Part shown: one piece after another, positions 1-10,333 of the stretch | Layout of the letters: every line of letters starts with the position of its first letter | Position numbering within the stretch: position 1 is the stretch's first letter | NCBI GenBank assembly: GCA_013176395.1 | Contig: JABMLP010000044.1 | Span: forward strand, 1-64,000 | Source of the DNA: Venturia oleaginea | Lineage: Eukaryota > Ascomycota > Dothideomycetes > Venturiales > Venturiaceae | Length of the DNA stretch: 64,000 bases | Reading direction: 5' to 3' | The notes under the pieces: generated by a model | Seen by the model: only the letters and a program-made list of their open reading frames with translations | Told to the model about the DNA's origin: nothing | Database searches by the model: none | Made by a program: the position numbers and the translations under genes

Positions 1-1967
1 CTCGACGCGGCGGCGGAGGGCTTTATTTTCGGGGTCGTACATGGAGACGTATAGGGGACCGAAACAATTTGAACAGAGACCGATTGCGTTGCCTGGACCG
101 TTGCCCATTCTAGTGCCTGCTCGCGTGTCGCCGCTGTGGCTTGTACCGTCTAGTGTTCGGCCGCAGAGGACGTTGCGACAGATGCGTGGTGAAGGACGGG
201 TTTTCTTCTCGTGTTCGTGGTTTGCTAAATGCACGCGCATATCGCGGAGACGAACGATCTTGTTGCAGAGGTGGCAATCTGTGTTCTGCCTCCATCGATG
301 AGCTCGTGGGTGTGAGGTTTGCAAGCATAGCTTCGGGATTGGGAGAGTCCGGATCACCTTCTTGAGGGACTTCTAGATGGCAGAATTGACATAAGATCAG
401 CTTTCCAGGGCAGACGGATGTGCGATGGGAGGCGAGTGTTTTCAGAGATGAGTAAGTCCTATCGCAGTATGCGCAGGTTTGGGGCGTGTGAGATTGGTGG
501 TTGTGTTCAGAAGGCCGAGGGCGTGTGGCCAAATGCTGAGTCGTGAGGACAGTGCCAATGGTTTGGTATTCTGGCGAGCGCTTCTGGAAGACTTGGCCGC
601 AGCCTTGAGGACATAGGATATTATTCGGAGACAGAAGTTTTCGTGGAGCATTAAGGAGCGTTCGGGCACCCATTGAAGACAGGTTTTGCACTGGACATCG
701 CCTGGGTTGTGAGCGTCGTCTGCCGCAGGCGATTTGTCCGTCGCACCAGACTTGGAGGGATCGTATGGGCTTGCCCTTATCGTGAATTGTTTCGGCGATG
801 GCGCGTCTTCTCCTGTGCTTTCCGATAGCTTGTAGGCATGAATTGATACCCATAACGCTTCCGCACCTTCAAGCTCCACATTCGTTGGCTGTATTCGTAT
901 CCGCTTGGATATCTGCTCGAGTTGTCGGCGAATATATACTCATCTTCCCGTGGTGTGCTCGCTGTCGTGGAGCGTGCGGGCTAACATATAATCCACCTCT
1001 TCATCCTCGTCCGACGCCGCTCAACTCAATCTCGATGCCTTGAGTGCGATCCCATGAGGGTATCTCAAAGTCAACATAGTCGCCGTCAACTACCTGCCCA
1101 CTCTGTGAGCTGAGAAATTCAAGTATGCCACCTACCGAGCTGCTTGGTCAGTCCCAGGTGCTCGTTGTGATTTGGTCACTATTCTTTTCAATGTCTCTCT
1201 TGCTTGCTCCTCGTTCAGCGCTCGATGTCGACCTCAAGATCAGTGTCCACGATACATATCGCTTCGCCTTCAGGTTTGAAGCCGTCTACCAAGAATCTGA
1301 ACTCGTCCTTCTTGCCTCCTATCCCACGGCCCCCTGGAACCACGAGCACTTCCTGATTTGTAAGAGTTGTGTAGTTGGAGCGCAAGTACTGCTCAAGTAG
1401 AGATTTCCAGTCGGCTGGATCGTAGCCAGCCTCCAAAGGCCGCAGTTTCACATACGTACCCTTTGCCAACTGCTTGGCCACAACTGTTATCCTGCCGAAG
1501 CTCTTCTCTTTTGTAGGTGCCACCTCGCCATTTACCATCTCCGTGTCCCTGCCATTCTCGGGACTCGGCTCTCTTGAATGTACAGGCGTGGGCTTTACAC
1601 CAAGCGATTCCCTCAGCGACTCGCTCAACACCACTTCGCCATCCTCTGCCGAGAATTCTCGTATGCCTGCATATGTTACTCTCTCATTCTCCGGGTTGAC
1701 AAGGCGGAAGGTAAGTGGATGTGAAGGACTTGGGCACGTTCCTGGAACTGTGATCTTGCTTGGCGCTCAGCAGCGAAGGTGTAGGGATTGAAAGGATCGA
1801 ATGTGGAGGTGACTGGGCGGAGAGGATCGGATACGACAGTTGGGGCTGCTGCGAGCAGCTGTTCGAGTGCGGAGGGAGGTAGGAGTAGTTTATCGCCTTG
1901 TAGGTTATGCTTCTCGAGGTAGGGGCTATGGCAAGGAAGCCGACCATTTCAGGCTTTCTTCAGACAT
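1..1967 (-). pseudogene. UFD1-domain / zinc-finger protein gene, frame-disrupted and cut by the left edge
   Basis: The translated pieces, read in order on the minus strand, match the Pezizomycotina UFD1-type protein that carries C-terminal zinc fingers. They are an N-terminal piece starting MSEESLKWSAS at 1967, then LLLPPSALEQLLAAAP, PLTFRLVNPEN and YAGIREFSAEDGEVVLSES. Next come GTYVKLRPLEAGYDPADW with YTTLT (the UFD1 barrel) and DTDLEVDIEALNEEQARETL. Cys/His clusters follow (CKTC, CPQGC, CAYC..H, CQFC, CHLC..H). UFD1 domains bind ubiquitin and p97/Cdc48 partners; the role here is inferred from family only. The pieces lie in different frames, with breaks near 1933, 1720, 1218, 1138, 1012, 980-900, 624, 510, 303 and 272. 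Most fit single lost bases, and few nonsense codons lie between them. The C-terminus continues past base 1. It is either a recently decayed gene or a stretch of poor consensus sequence. Identity is fairly sure; functional status is not. Confidence 0.75.
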
Positions 1968-2779
1968 GATGCTAGGAAGTTGAGGAAAGGAAAGTCTATA
2001 TACAGTGACCTTCGCCATTGTGTTTATCAAGACGCGATCCAGGCGAATCTTGGATGCTTCCGTAATCAATCGTCTGCCTTCACCTTCCTTTCTCACCTTC
2101 TTTCTCACCTCCCCTTCTCATCCTCATAGTTGTACAACGAGGTGCATCTCTCGGATAGTCTGGTGCCCATATTCCGGTGCTTATGGGAGGCCTTGTTCGT
2201 ATGGTGCGGCCATGTCGTGGCAATATACGTACTACCTAACGTACACGTATGAATAATCAAAGACGTCATCTCTCTCCTCCCACGAATCTCACAGCCGTAC
2301 CGCTTCTCCCTCCTATCAACAGCCACTTCATCCGTACCATACATCGACAGCTGGTATCAACCCGGCGGCGTATGGCGATCATCACCTCCCACACAGGCAG
2401 AGTCTCATCCAAGACTATACCAAGACCTGCTATTAAACGACTTATACAGCCTGCTACACATCCACGTACTCACAAAGCCCAAGATCTGGGCCTTGCGCCC
2501 ATCTTCGCCATTTAACAAAGTACCAAGAGCCTTGTGATCTCCACGCCATATGCCGCTTCCTTGCCTAGCGTGGACGCCCATGGACTCAACACCAAAGCTG
2601 CATCATATCAGAGTTCTTTTTCCCCACGATCAATAAACGCCAGCATCAATTAACAAACCTAATCCATACCAAGCCACCGATCATCCTGATAAGACCTCCA
2701 ACATTCCCGAACCTCCATTCCCTCTCCCCAACTTTTCCCTCTTCGTTTTACCTCCGAATTGTTCTTTTTGTATACAAAC
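1968..2779. other. Divergent intergenic region
   Basis: This is about 0.8 kb between the start of the UFD1-like gene and the start of the F-box gene, which diverge from it. It is rich in CT tracts just before the F-box start codon, as is common in fungal promoters and leaders. I see no further gene. Confidence 0.6.
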
Positions 2780-4614
2780 ATGGCCGCTGCACTCGGATTC
2801 TTTGGCGTTCACACTCGACCTCCAGGACTTGCTACTGAGCTCGAGATCGATCATACGCCACAAGCCGAGGAACAAACACCTGCTCCTGCAACTATAGCTG
2901 ACATACTTTCCGTCTCCATTGTCCTACGTCAGATTGCGCCTTACATTCCCCCAGCCGCTGTCTTCGCCCTCGCGACTACAAACAAGGCAATCCATTCGAT
3001 CCTGTACCAATCGCCTGACACCTTTCGATACCTCAATCTTTCGTCCGTCAAGTCCGCCACGTTTGAATCCGCGCCCGTCGACAAGGGGGCCATCAGCTGG
3101 CGCAGTCAGCGTATGGACGAGTCGCTGACTGAGGATGAATTCTACTCGGGTCCGCTCAGAGGCATCATGTCCAAGCTAGCGCGGCGGAATATACTGGGTC
3201 ATGTTGCTACTATGATCCTCGACGGACTCACTGTGCCTGCAGACGTCATTAGAGAAATCATATCCGAGGATCGCTTCAATGTTCGCATACTTTCCATTCG
3301 AGAGGCCAAGCATTTAAATGAGCGCAAGCTTATGCAGGTCCTGAAATACGCGGTCCGACCTTCAAGACCGGTAGGCACGCCGAAGCTCAAGGGACTGTAT
3401 GTCTTTGGGGCAATGGAATCCACGTCCTGCTCCTCCAGAACCAGTCAGCGGCCGGCGAAGATCACCCACGCGATACCCTGATTCCTCTCAACAAAGTGTT
3501 ATGACCGCGCTGGGCGCTCAACTCGGAGCTGAGTGGAATCAGAAGTCACAACAGGCGCTCAATACAGAGCTGTGCGGGACAATGGATAAATGGTACCAGC
3601 CGGGCCGTATGTTCAAGAAGACATTGATCTCGGATTGGGCGGAGACTCTTCAGGCATGCGAAGGCATCATTCATTTTGATGCTGTTCTTTGCCGTGGACC
3701 TCGACACGATCCAAAGAACTTTGCTGGACATGATCCTACGACGGTGTCCCACCACAGTGATTATATTCCTCCTACTGTAGCTACCATAGCTCTAGGAACA
3801 GCAGGATGTGCCGGGTGTGGTTCATGCTCAGAAGGTCCGGCCATCTTTGGACAATCTCCTTCTCATCACCTGCCTCTGCTGTCTCCTCCACCACTGCACT
3901 CTTCCTCTATCCGTGCTGCTCAGATCCCACATACCAAGGACGGATATATTCCAAAACTGTTTGTACGATGCACTGAATGCTTGAAGAATCGATGGTGCGA
4001 GCGCTGCAATTCGTGGTGGGATGAGTCCTGCTACAACCCAAGAGGCACTTGCACAGAGCGTCAGAGCTCGGAATGGCTCACGCAACGGCAATCACAGGAC
4101 GGAGATCAGCCAAAAGAAGAAATCAAGGTACATATGGGTCTCTGTGTTGAATCTTGCCTGGTTGGAGAGCTTATGGATGGCGCTGGCGAGGGTGGAATGT
4201 GGGGATGACCAACCAGGCGAGGGAATTGAAAGGCAAATGGATGCCTGCACTTAATCTTTCACACACTGAAGAAATAGACTGACACAACTCGGGTAGAAGA
4301 TGGGATCGAAGAGGGACTGTTTCGGCTGCGGGCAAACTGTGAGTACTTCCTCGCCACTACTGTGTCATCGTCGCATGAAGATGGTCCATGGCTAACCAGT
4401 GATTCAGTGTGGTCCCTGCAAGGAACTATACATGCGTGCTTGCACAAAGTGCCGTAACGAATATTGCGTTGTCGATAATGATGGATCGTCTGCTACGGCG
4501 GTATGTTGGGTCGATTTCCAATTACCACTGCTCAACGCGATAGTCTGAGGCTGACAATGACAACAGTGCGACTGGTGCAATTACAGTGGACGACGTACCC
4601 GAGAATTATACTAA
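2780..4614 (+). CDS. F-box-type protein with cysteine-rich C-terminus (one frame break)
   Basis: The start ATG at 2780 lies in good context (ACAAACATGGCC) and is followed by MAAALGFFGVHTRPPG. Residues about 40-75 read as an F-box-like helix set (LRQIAPYIPPAAVFALATT). The middle contains WAETLQACEGIIHFDAVLCR and GPRHD, as in fungal F-box proteins that bring substrates to SCF ubiquitin ligases. The C-terminus is a zinc-binding tail built from four exons (2780-4127, 4297-4338, 4408-4500, 4567-4614), all joined in phase 0. It contains CTECLKNRWCERC, CFGCGQ, CGPC, CTKCRNEYC and CDWC. Reading must change frame once between about 3400 and 3478, and no plausible intron covers that point. The change may be a real lesion or a base error. 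The family call comes from recognisable motifs only; the ubiquitin role is inferred. Confidence 0.7.
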
Positions 4615-5277
4615 TCTTTATTATGAGAAAGGATACTCACGACCATTGGATGGTAAAAGCTAGGCGTTTAAGGGAATACCTTTTTCAAATTCAAATTAGC
4701 GAGCGTGCGATGACCCGAATGTTTGCATAGCGAGTGCGGCTATCTTTTCGGATGGTTTGACTATCTGACGGTTTGAAACTCTCGATTCCCCTTTTTGGTG
4801 TCCTGAAAATGCGACGACAAAAGATGATACCCTTCTCCTAGGTTTCATGGCTTGGCTTAGTTCTGTTGTGCTGGCGTTTTGGTGGGTATCAAGTATCCTA
4901 CAATTGACCTCTTCCTTCTGCCATGAGTTTGGCGCTGCTATTCGCGTATGCATCTTGGCTCCTTATTCGAAGTGAAAGGAGTATTTACATGTCAATACTT
5001 AGATTGTGGTTTGGAATGTGGTGATGAATCTTTGAGGATGGAATGTTGATACGAGGTTTTATCGTACGGATTAATGGATTGATGGCTTATGAATGGAGTT
5101 AAAAAGGGCTTGGTTACTTGAGTAGAATGTATGTATCCTGGGGAAAAACTCTATAAGTAGTGAAAAAGGACAATTTGAAAGTAATTAAATCATGAAAATC
5201 AATGGGAAGGACATTCGTGTGACGTAGGCCCGTACGGCTTCCGATATAGGAAATTGGTTTTCGATGGATTCACTCTC
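4615..5277. other. Intergenic region
   Basis: This is the 3' flank of the F-box gene and the upstream region of HRI1. I see no convincing gene or RNA here, only AT-rich non-coding sequence leading into a long repeat. Confidence 0.55.
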
Positions 5278-5469
5278 CAACAACAACAACAACAACATCA
5301 ACAACATCAACAACATCAACAACATCAACAACATCAACAACATCAACAACATCAACAACATCAACAACATCAACAACATCAACAACATCAACAACATCAA
5401 CAACATCAACAACATCAACAACATCAACAACATCAACAACATCAACAACATCAACAACATCAACAACAT
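5278..5469 (+). repeat. Nonanucleotide repeat (CAACAACAT)n
   Basis: About 20 uninterrupted copies of the 9-bp unit CAACAACAT follow a short CAA run. The diagnostic T recurs every 9 bases from 5298 to 5469 with no substitution. All frames through it are open only because the unit is a multiple of three (QQH, NNI or LML repeats). It ends 94 bp before the HRI1 start, so it lies in that gene's promoter or leader. Length polymorphism between strains is likely. Confidence 0.95.
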
Positions 5470-5563
5470 TGCCTTTCTTCCAATCCCTTCATATAGCCGT
5501 CCTCGAGACTCATTCGATTTCAACACTGGATAGAAACGCGGTATCGTTCACAATACGGCAGCA

Positions 5564-6340
5564 ATGCCACAGTTCAAGGGTCACGTCTCGCATCGAGCTT
5601 CCATCCGCTGGCTACCTGAACCAGCTTCGGAGCCAACCTCAACATTGGTCCTCACTTCTTCTACCGGTTGGTTCGTAGACGTCCGAATTCTTCTATCACG
5701 AGAGACTCCTCCGTCTTCACTGGAGGTAGACGGCGATGAATTACTCCGACCGTCCTCCGATCCGACGTCAAACTCCATGCCAGTGGAAAGAATAGACTGG
5801 GCATTCTCGGGCTCCTCGAAATCTACAGCAGGAGGAGATGATAAGTCCCACCACTCAGTATGGATTCATTGGGTTGACTCAAAAACATTGTATCATGAAC
5901 CTCCTATTGTCGATGCGGGGGATATGTATCCAGTCTCCCAAACACGAGATTTGGAGAAGGGAAGTATGCCCAATCCGGCCACGGGTATCGATACCGAATA
6001 CGAGGAAGTATGGGACGGGATGCCAGTCGATGTTCCGGAAAAGAGTGCGACCTGCTCCACTTTCCTGACGGAAGATGCGGAAAAGGAGACGAAAGGATGT
6101 ATTATGAAGTTGGGCTGCTGGTGTCAGGGCGTTTTACGTGTGGGAAAAGACATAAGTGCTGAGAGGTGGAAGTTCATCGATGAAGACAAAAGATGGGTTT
6201 TGGTGGCGCGAGTGGGGAAGAATAGCATTGGGTGTGAGATTGCTTTTGGGGACGATAAAAGCTTGGAGGTTGGTAAGACGGTTGAGGCTGAGGGACGAGA
6301 ATGGAGCGTCAAGGAAGTCGACTGGTCCACGCGAAACTAA
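5564..6340 (+). CDS. HRI1: HRI1 family protein
   Basis: This is a single-exon, 258-residue protein. It shows the features of the fungal Hri1 family: RWLPEPASEPTSTLVLTS with WFVDVRIL near the N-terminus, IDWAFSGSSKS, WIHWVDSKT, GDMYPV...LEKGSMPNPATG and YEEVW. The second half follows with CWCQGVLRVGKDISAERW. Hri1 is a small cytosolic protein with two related beta-barrel halves. Its biochemical role is poorly known; the yeast protein has been linked to Hrr25 kinase and to Sec63. The start at 5564 gives the expected N-terminus just before the RW motif. No introns are needed, and the gene is intact and of normal length for the family. Confidence 0.88.
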   Translation: MPQFKGHVSHRASIRWLPEPASEPTSTLVLTSSTGWFVDVRILLSRETPPSSLEVDGDELLRPSSDPTSNSMPVERIDWAFSGSSKSTAGGDDKSHHSVWIHWVDSKTLYHEPPIVDAGDMYPVSQTRDLEKGSMPNPATGIDTEYEEVWDGMPVDVPEKSATCSTFLTEDAEKETKGCIMKLGCWCQGVLRVGKDISAERWKFIDEDKRWVLVARVGKNSIGCEIAFGDDKSLEVGKTVEAEGREWSVKEVDWSTRN

Positions 6341-8273
6341 GCGTGTTCTATGTCTTGCGGTGTTGACGATAGAGGGGCGACGAATGCTTCCAATTCGAAG
6401 GGCCGAGTTGTGTCTGTTTCTCTCCATAAGACCTGCTACCGGCTGGTGAATCGACGGTGAGTGATCACACAATCTCCGAAGAGTCTTGAAGAGCTTCGAG
6501 GTGAGATTTGGAATTTGTGGCTCAATCCTCAATGGATTCCTCACTGGGGGCTTACTATGCCTTGAACAAAAGCCCCCGCTTTTCTGCTACGCCCATGTGG
6601 TATCGGGCGATTCCCTCCGGTGCTCAGCGTGCTTTCCTCATGGTTTTTAAAATGGCAAGCTCTTTCCAGACAAGTCTAAACCTACTGGTAATACCGCTCC
6701 CCACGGCAATATTGTAGCAAGGCTGAGTACCAGAGTAGAATCCTCCAGGCTTTCTATCCATCCGCAGGAGACCAACTCGACATAGAAAGTCCAAAGTCTC
6801 CTCGGTTGCAATGATCTTGAATGTCTGACCACTTTCCCTCTATCCGTCGTTATCCTTTTGTCCTTGTCCCTGGACGATCTCATACATATGCGTGAATGAG
6901 AATCCCGATGCCTCGCATGTTTTCACATGTATCCATAGAACTAATCATCCCATCTCTCAACCACTGTATCACCGCTCCATCTTTGGCTTTAATCGTGGTC
7001 GCGGGGCGTAGGTTATCTATTGGGGGACGATTCGGTCCGATTAAGGGGATTCAAGGCTGATAGGTAGCCTTGCCGTAGATGATCCTGCTCTTACTCAGCT
7101 GTGCCATGTATCCTGCGAGTCCGCTTCAATCCCAGTCTTGCTGTAATCTTGACCCCTCGATTATAATCACTCAGTGAAGGAGCAAGGGTGACTAGCCCGC
7201 CGTGCCCGGTCAATTAGTCGCATCCGTGTGCTATCCAGGCAGTACTCGATCGACTACATCCCTTTCCCCTCTCTTCCTCTTTCCATGGTATGTATACCCC
7301 CCCTTCAACTCCTATTTGGTTCGATGATTCGAGCAGTAGTGGTGAGAGCCGCACTTTGGAGTAGTTGTGCGTTGTGGTCGTAGCAGACGTGCGAGTCTCA
7401 GCCAGTCTCTGGCATGTAGGGGGGTTATTTAATACGTCTGATATCCTGTCTCCTCTATATCCGTAACATACATCTTCACATTCCAATGCTGCTAGCCAAA
7501 AGTTCCCATGGCTATTGATACAGGTCATCTCGGTAGTCTACCACCTCTACTGAGTCTCTGTTAGTAGTTTAATAAGGCCACTCGTCGATCTCAGGTATAT
7601 ATTCTCGCTAACACGATGTCAGTTCATCTCTCGAGCTGGCGAAAAACAAGTTGCGGGAAGAAAACAGGAGGTATTCATGTTCTTGCTGACTAGCGCTCGC
7701 CTCGTCTACGGACGGGAGTACCTAAGACCTCGCCACAGGTGAGGGGGAAACTCAAATATTGACTTGGCCACTGGGATATTTGGAGGTTTCGGGTGCTTAC
7801 GCGGTGAAGAGGCTGTTGGATGCTAATTTGCATTTGACACCATCGTGCCTGCCCTTGATTGCGGACAAGGCATGCGCCCAGCCTCGTCAAGGAACAGCAC
7901 AAGTGAGCTGTGGTTAAAGCGGTAAGTGTGTTGTCTTTCTAAATCATTCTAAATTACAGAAGGAGAAGTTGGCTACAATGAGACTATCGTACAGAAGTGA
8001 ATAGTGACACAGCCCCAGATGGGGCAACGAAAGTAAGGCCGTGCTGAGAATGAATGTTGTAAGTCGTCAAATCCCAAAGACAAACCCTAACCTCTAACGC
8101 GCCACTGAGATAAACCATCGTCTCTAAATCGAGATTAAAATTGGTAACCCCGTGGCAACGTATTTTTCAAAGTTGTCAGATTCAACGATACCGATCTAAT
8201 GTTGACGCACCGCTGTTCGACAGCTATCCACGCAGTCTCTGAAGAGGATAGGGGCACAGACCCAGTCAGATCT
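6341..8273. other. Gene-free stretch
   Basis: In about 1.9 kb between HRI1 and the bZIP gene, all reading frames are short and show no recognisable motif on either strand. I saw no tRNA-like B box and no repeat family. Part of it is the shared 3' flank of two convergent genes. Confidence 0.5.
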
Positions 8274-9017
8274 CTATTCTCGTCTCCTTTGCACCCTCTG
8301 CTGCTGCTGCTCCTCCTCTTCTCCTTCGTCATCTTCCTCCTCATATTGTCCCCCGTACCCTCCTATCTGTGCATATGCATGACCCGTCCATGATTGAGCA
8401 TGGCCGTACATGACCGGATCGACCGCAACTCTATAATCCAACCCCGGGTTCCTCATTGGCGTCGGATCGCTGATGGAAGAATGAGGGCTGTGGTAAAAGG
8501 CATCCGATTCGTCGTAGAAGCTCTGAGCGTGCTGGGTATATGGAGAGTAGCCCGCCGAAGCAGCCCAAGCTTCAGCCGATTGAGCGCCTCCCATTTGCTG
8601 GAGTCGCAGAAGCTCGTTTTGCTGCTCGACGGTGGTCAGATGATGGGATAGTTGTCTATTTTCGGTCGCTAGATGGCGTGTTTCTAGACTTTTATGCAAG
8701 ACTTGATGTTCTAGCTCTCGTACATGGGTTTCACGTCGCTGACGAAGAGCTCTTTGTGCAAGCCTGTTCTGTTCTCGTCGTCGCGATTTGTCTGATGTGC
8801 TCGAACCAGCTCCTTGGGATATGCTTCGACTTTGATCCTCAGCATTTTGTCCAGTAGGATCGTAAGGATCCGTTTGATATGTGCCACGACCCATGGCAGG
8901 ATCGTATTGAGGCGTAGACGTGGACTGCGAGTACTGCTGCCGAGAGGATGTACTCCTATATTGGGAGTCTGGTGATTGACTTGCTTGATAATGTCGGGAG
9001 TAATCGCGCTGTGCCAT
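8274..9017 (-). CDS. bZIP transcription factor
   Basis: This 247-residue, single-exon protein carries a basic region at residues 78-96 containing NRLAQRALRQRR. It matches the fungal NxxAQxxxR type related to Yap/Pap1-like factors. A short leucine-zipper helix follows at about residues 100-140 (LEHQVLHKSLE, then L and H at heptad positions). The N-terminus is rich in Ser, Gln and Tyr, and the C-terminus ends in an acidic run followed by a Gln run and RRRE. Such proteins bind DNA as dimers in the nucleus, often for stress or metabolite control; the target genes here are unknown. No cysteine-rich redox domain of true Yap1 is present. The start at 9017 is the first ATG of the frame. Confidence 0.85.
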   Translation of the reverse strand: MAQRDYSRHYQASQSPDSQYRSTSSRQQYSQSTSTPQYDPAMGRGTYQTDPYDPTGQNAEDQSRSISQGAGSSTSDKSRRREQNRLAQRALRQRRETHVRELEHQVLHKSLETRHLATENRQLSHHLTTVEQQNELLRLQQMGGAQSAEAWAASAGYSPYTQHAQSFYDESDAFYHSPHSSISDPTPMRNPGLDYRVAVDPVMYGHAQSWTGHAYAQIGGYGGQYEEEDDEGEEEEQQQQRVQRRRE

Positions 9018-10333
9018 GGTTCTTTTTGTTCGATGATGCTTTGAAAATGCAGGCTGATAAGTTTGACGCTAGTATGTCTGGTATTCGATATATAGCCAAG
9101 CCGGACAGGATGTCAATGTCAACGAGGACGAACGCCTTTATACTGCTTAACAGAAATTCGTCGGACGAAGAAAAGACGGCTCCTCCCACCACACGCTTCC
9201 TTTCTATGGTGACTGACATCACTAATCTCACAGCGTTCTCTAACAAAAGAACGGGTCATCCTCCGCTGTTGTTTAGAAGTAAGTGTCGAAAGATGATCTA
9301 ATCGTGTTGGAAAGGTGAAGAGTCTCAGAGACTCGTGGCAAGATTGGCCCATACCATGCGCTTGGGGCTCACTATGCATGCCAATCCGGCTTACTAGGAT
9401 TTCTCGTATCTGGACACCAGTACCCGTTAGTTGCTTCCAGAAGACACGAAGAAGGGCGGATGATGCCGCTCCTGGGGATTGGTTTTGGCTTATAAAGGCC
9501 TGTCAAATCGTCCAAAGTGGAAAGCCGTGGTCTTGCTGCGCGGTGACGAAGCCGCCGGATGATACGAACATTCGCCATATCAGGTGGTGAGCTAATGCAT
9601 AACAGGTGGACGAGCTCGGGGCATCGATCTAGCATGAATGTTAAAAGTAGGTTAACGGCGTCTGCTGGTTCTGAGGATTTGGAAGCACATGAGGCTTACT
9701 CACCCTTCTACCGTCCTTCTAGCGTCGACTTGGGTAGGTCTAAGGCTGCCAAGAGACCAATCAGATCATTCAGGGTCGAAGGTCGTAAGGCCATCCCCAC
9801 CACTTCGATTTCAAGCCATCAACCAATCACTGTGGAGGCGCATTTCCGCGTCAATTGCCTCCAAGATCATAGGCCGACCTTGCTGGCGTCAGTTCCAGGA
9901 TTCGGAAGCCTTTTGAAGGCTCTCGCTTCGTGGTGACTTTGTTGTTGATGGTCGGAGTGGTTTGTGAAGGTGAGAAGAGAGATGGCCGGAGATATTTTTA
10001 ATCTCGGTGGAGCCTTAGCTAGGGAGGCCCTTAACAGATCTTCAACAATGACCTGATTATGGCACTCTCCATTGGGTTTGGGCGATTTCTACGGCATCTA
10101 AAGGTAGTTCTGCTCCCCATAATTCCCTTTATTCTTGATAGTGACCAGCGCCAATTCGTGTCATTGTCGTCTCATCCACCCTTCTCCCGCGCCGCGGCAC
10201 TTTTGTCAAATAGTAAGTGCAGAACTTGTTTCTACTCTTGTTTATGGCATCTCTTCTCCCATGTCTATCCCTACCTTGTCTCGAATAGGATATATTTCAA
10301 CTCAATGTCAATCCCATATTATATTTGTAGCTA
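9018..10333. other. Gene-free stretch
   Basis: This is about 1.3 kb upstream of the bZIP gene, extending to the 3' end of the next minus-strand gene. Only short frames without recognisable protein features are present. It presumably contains the bZIP promoter. Confidence 0.5.

Noticed and set aside
5185..5533. Long open frames of LML, QQH and NNI repeats
   Set aside because: They exist only because a 9-bp repeat cannot introduce stops; no flanking coding sequence or conserved motif supports a protein.
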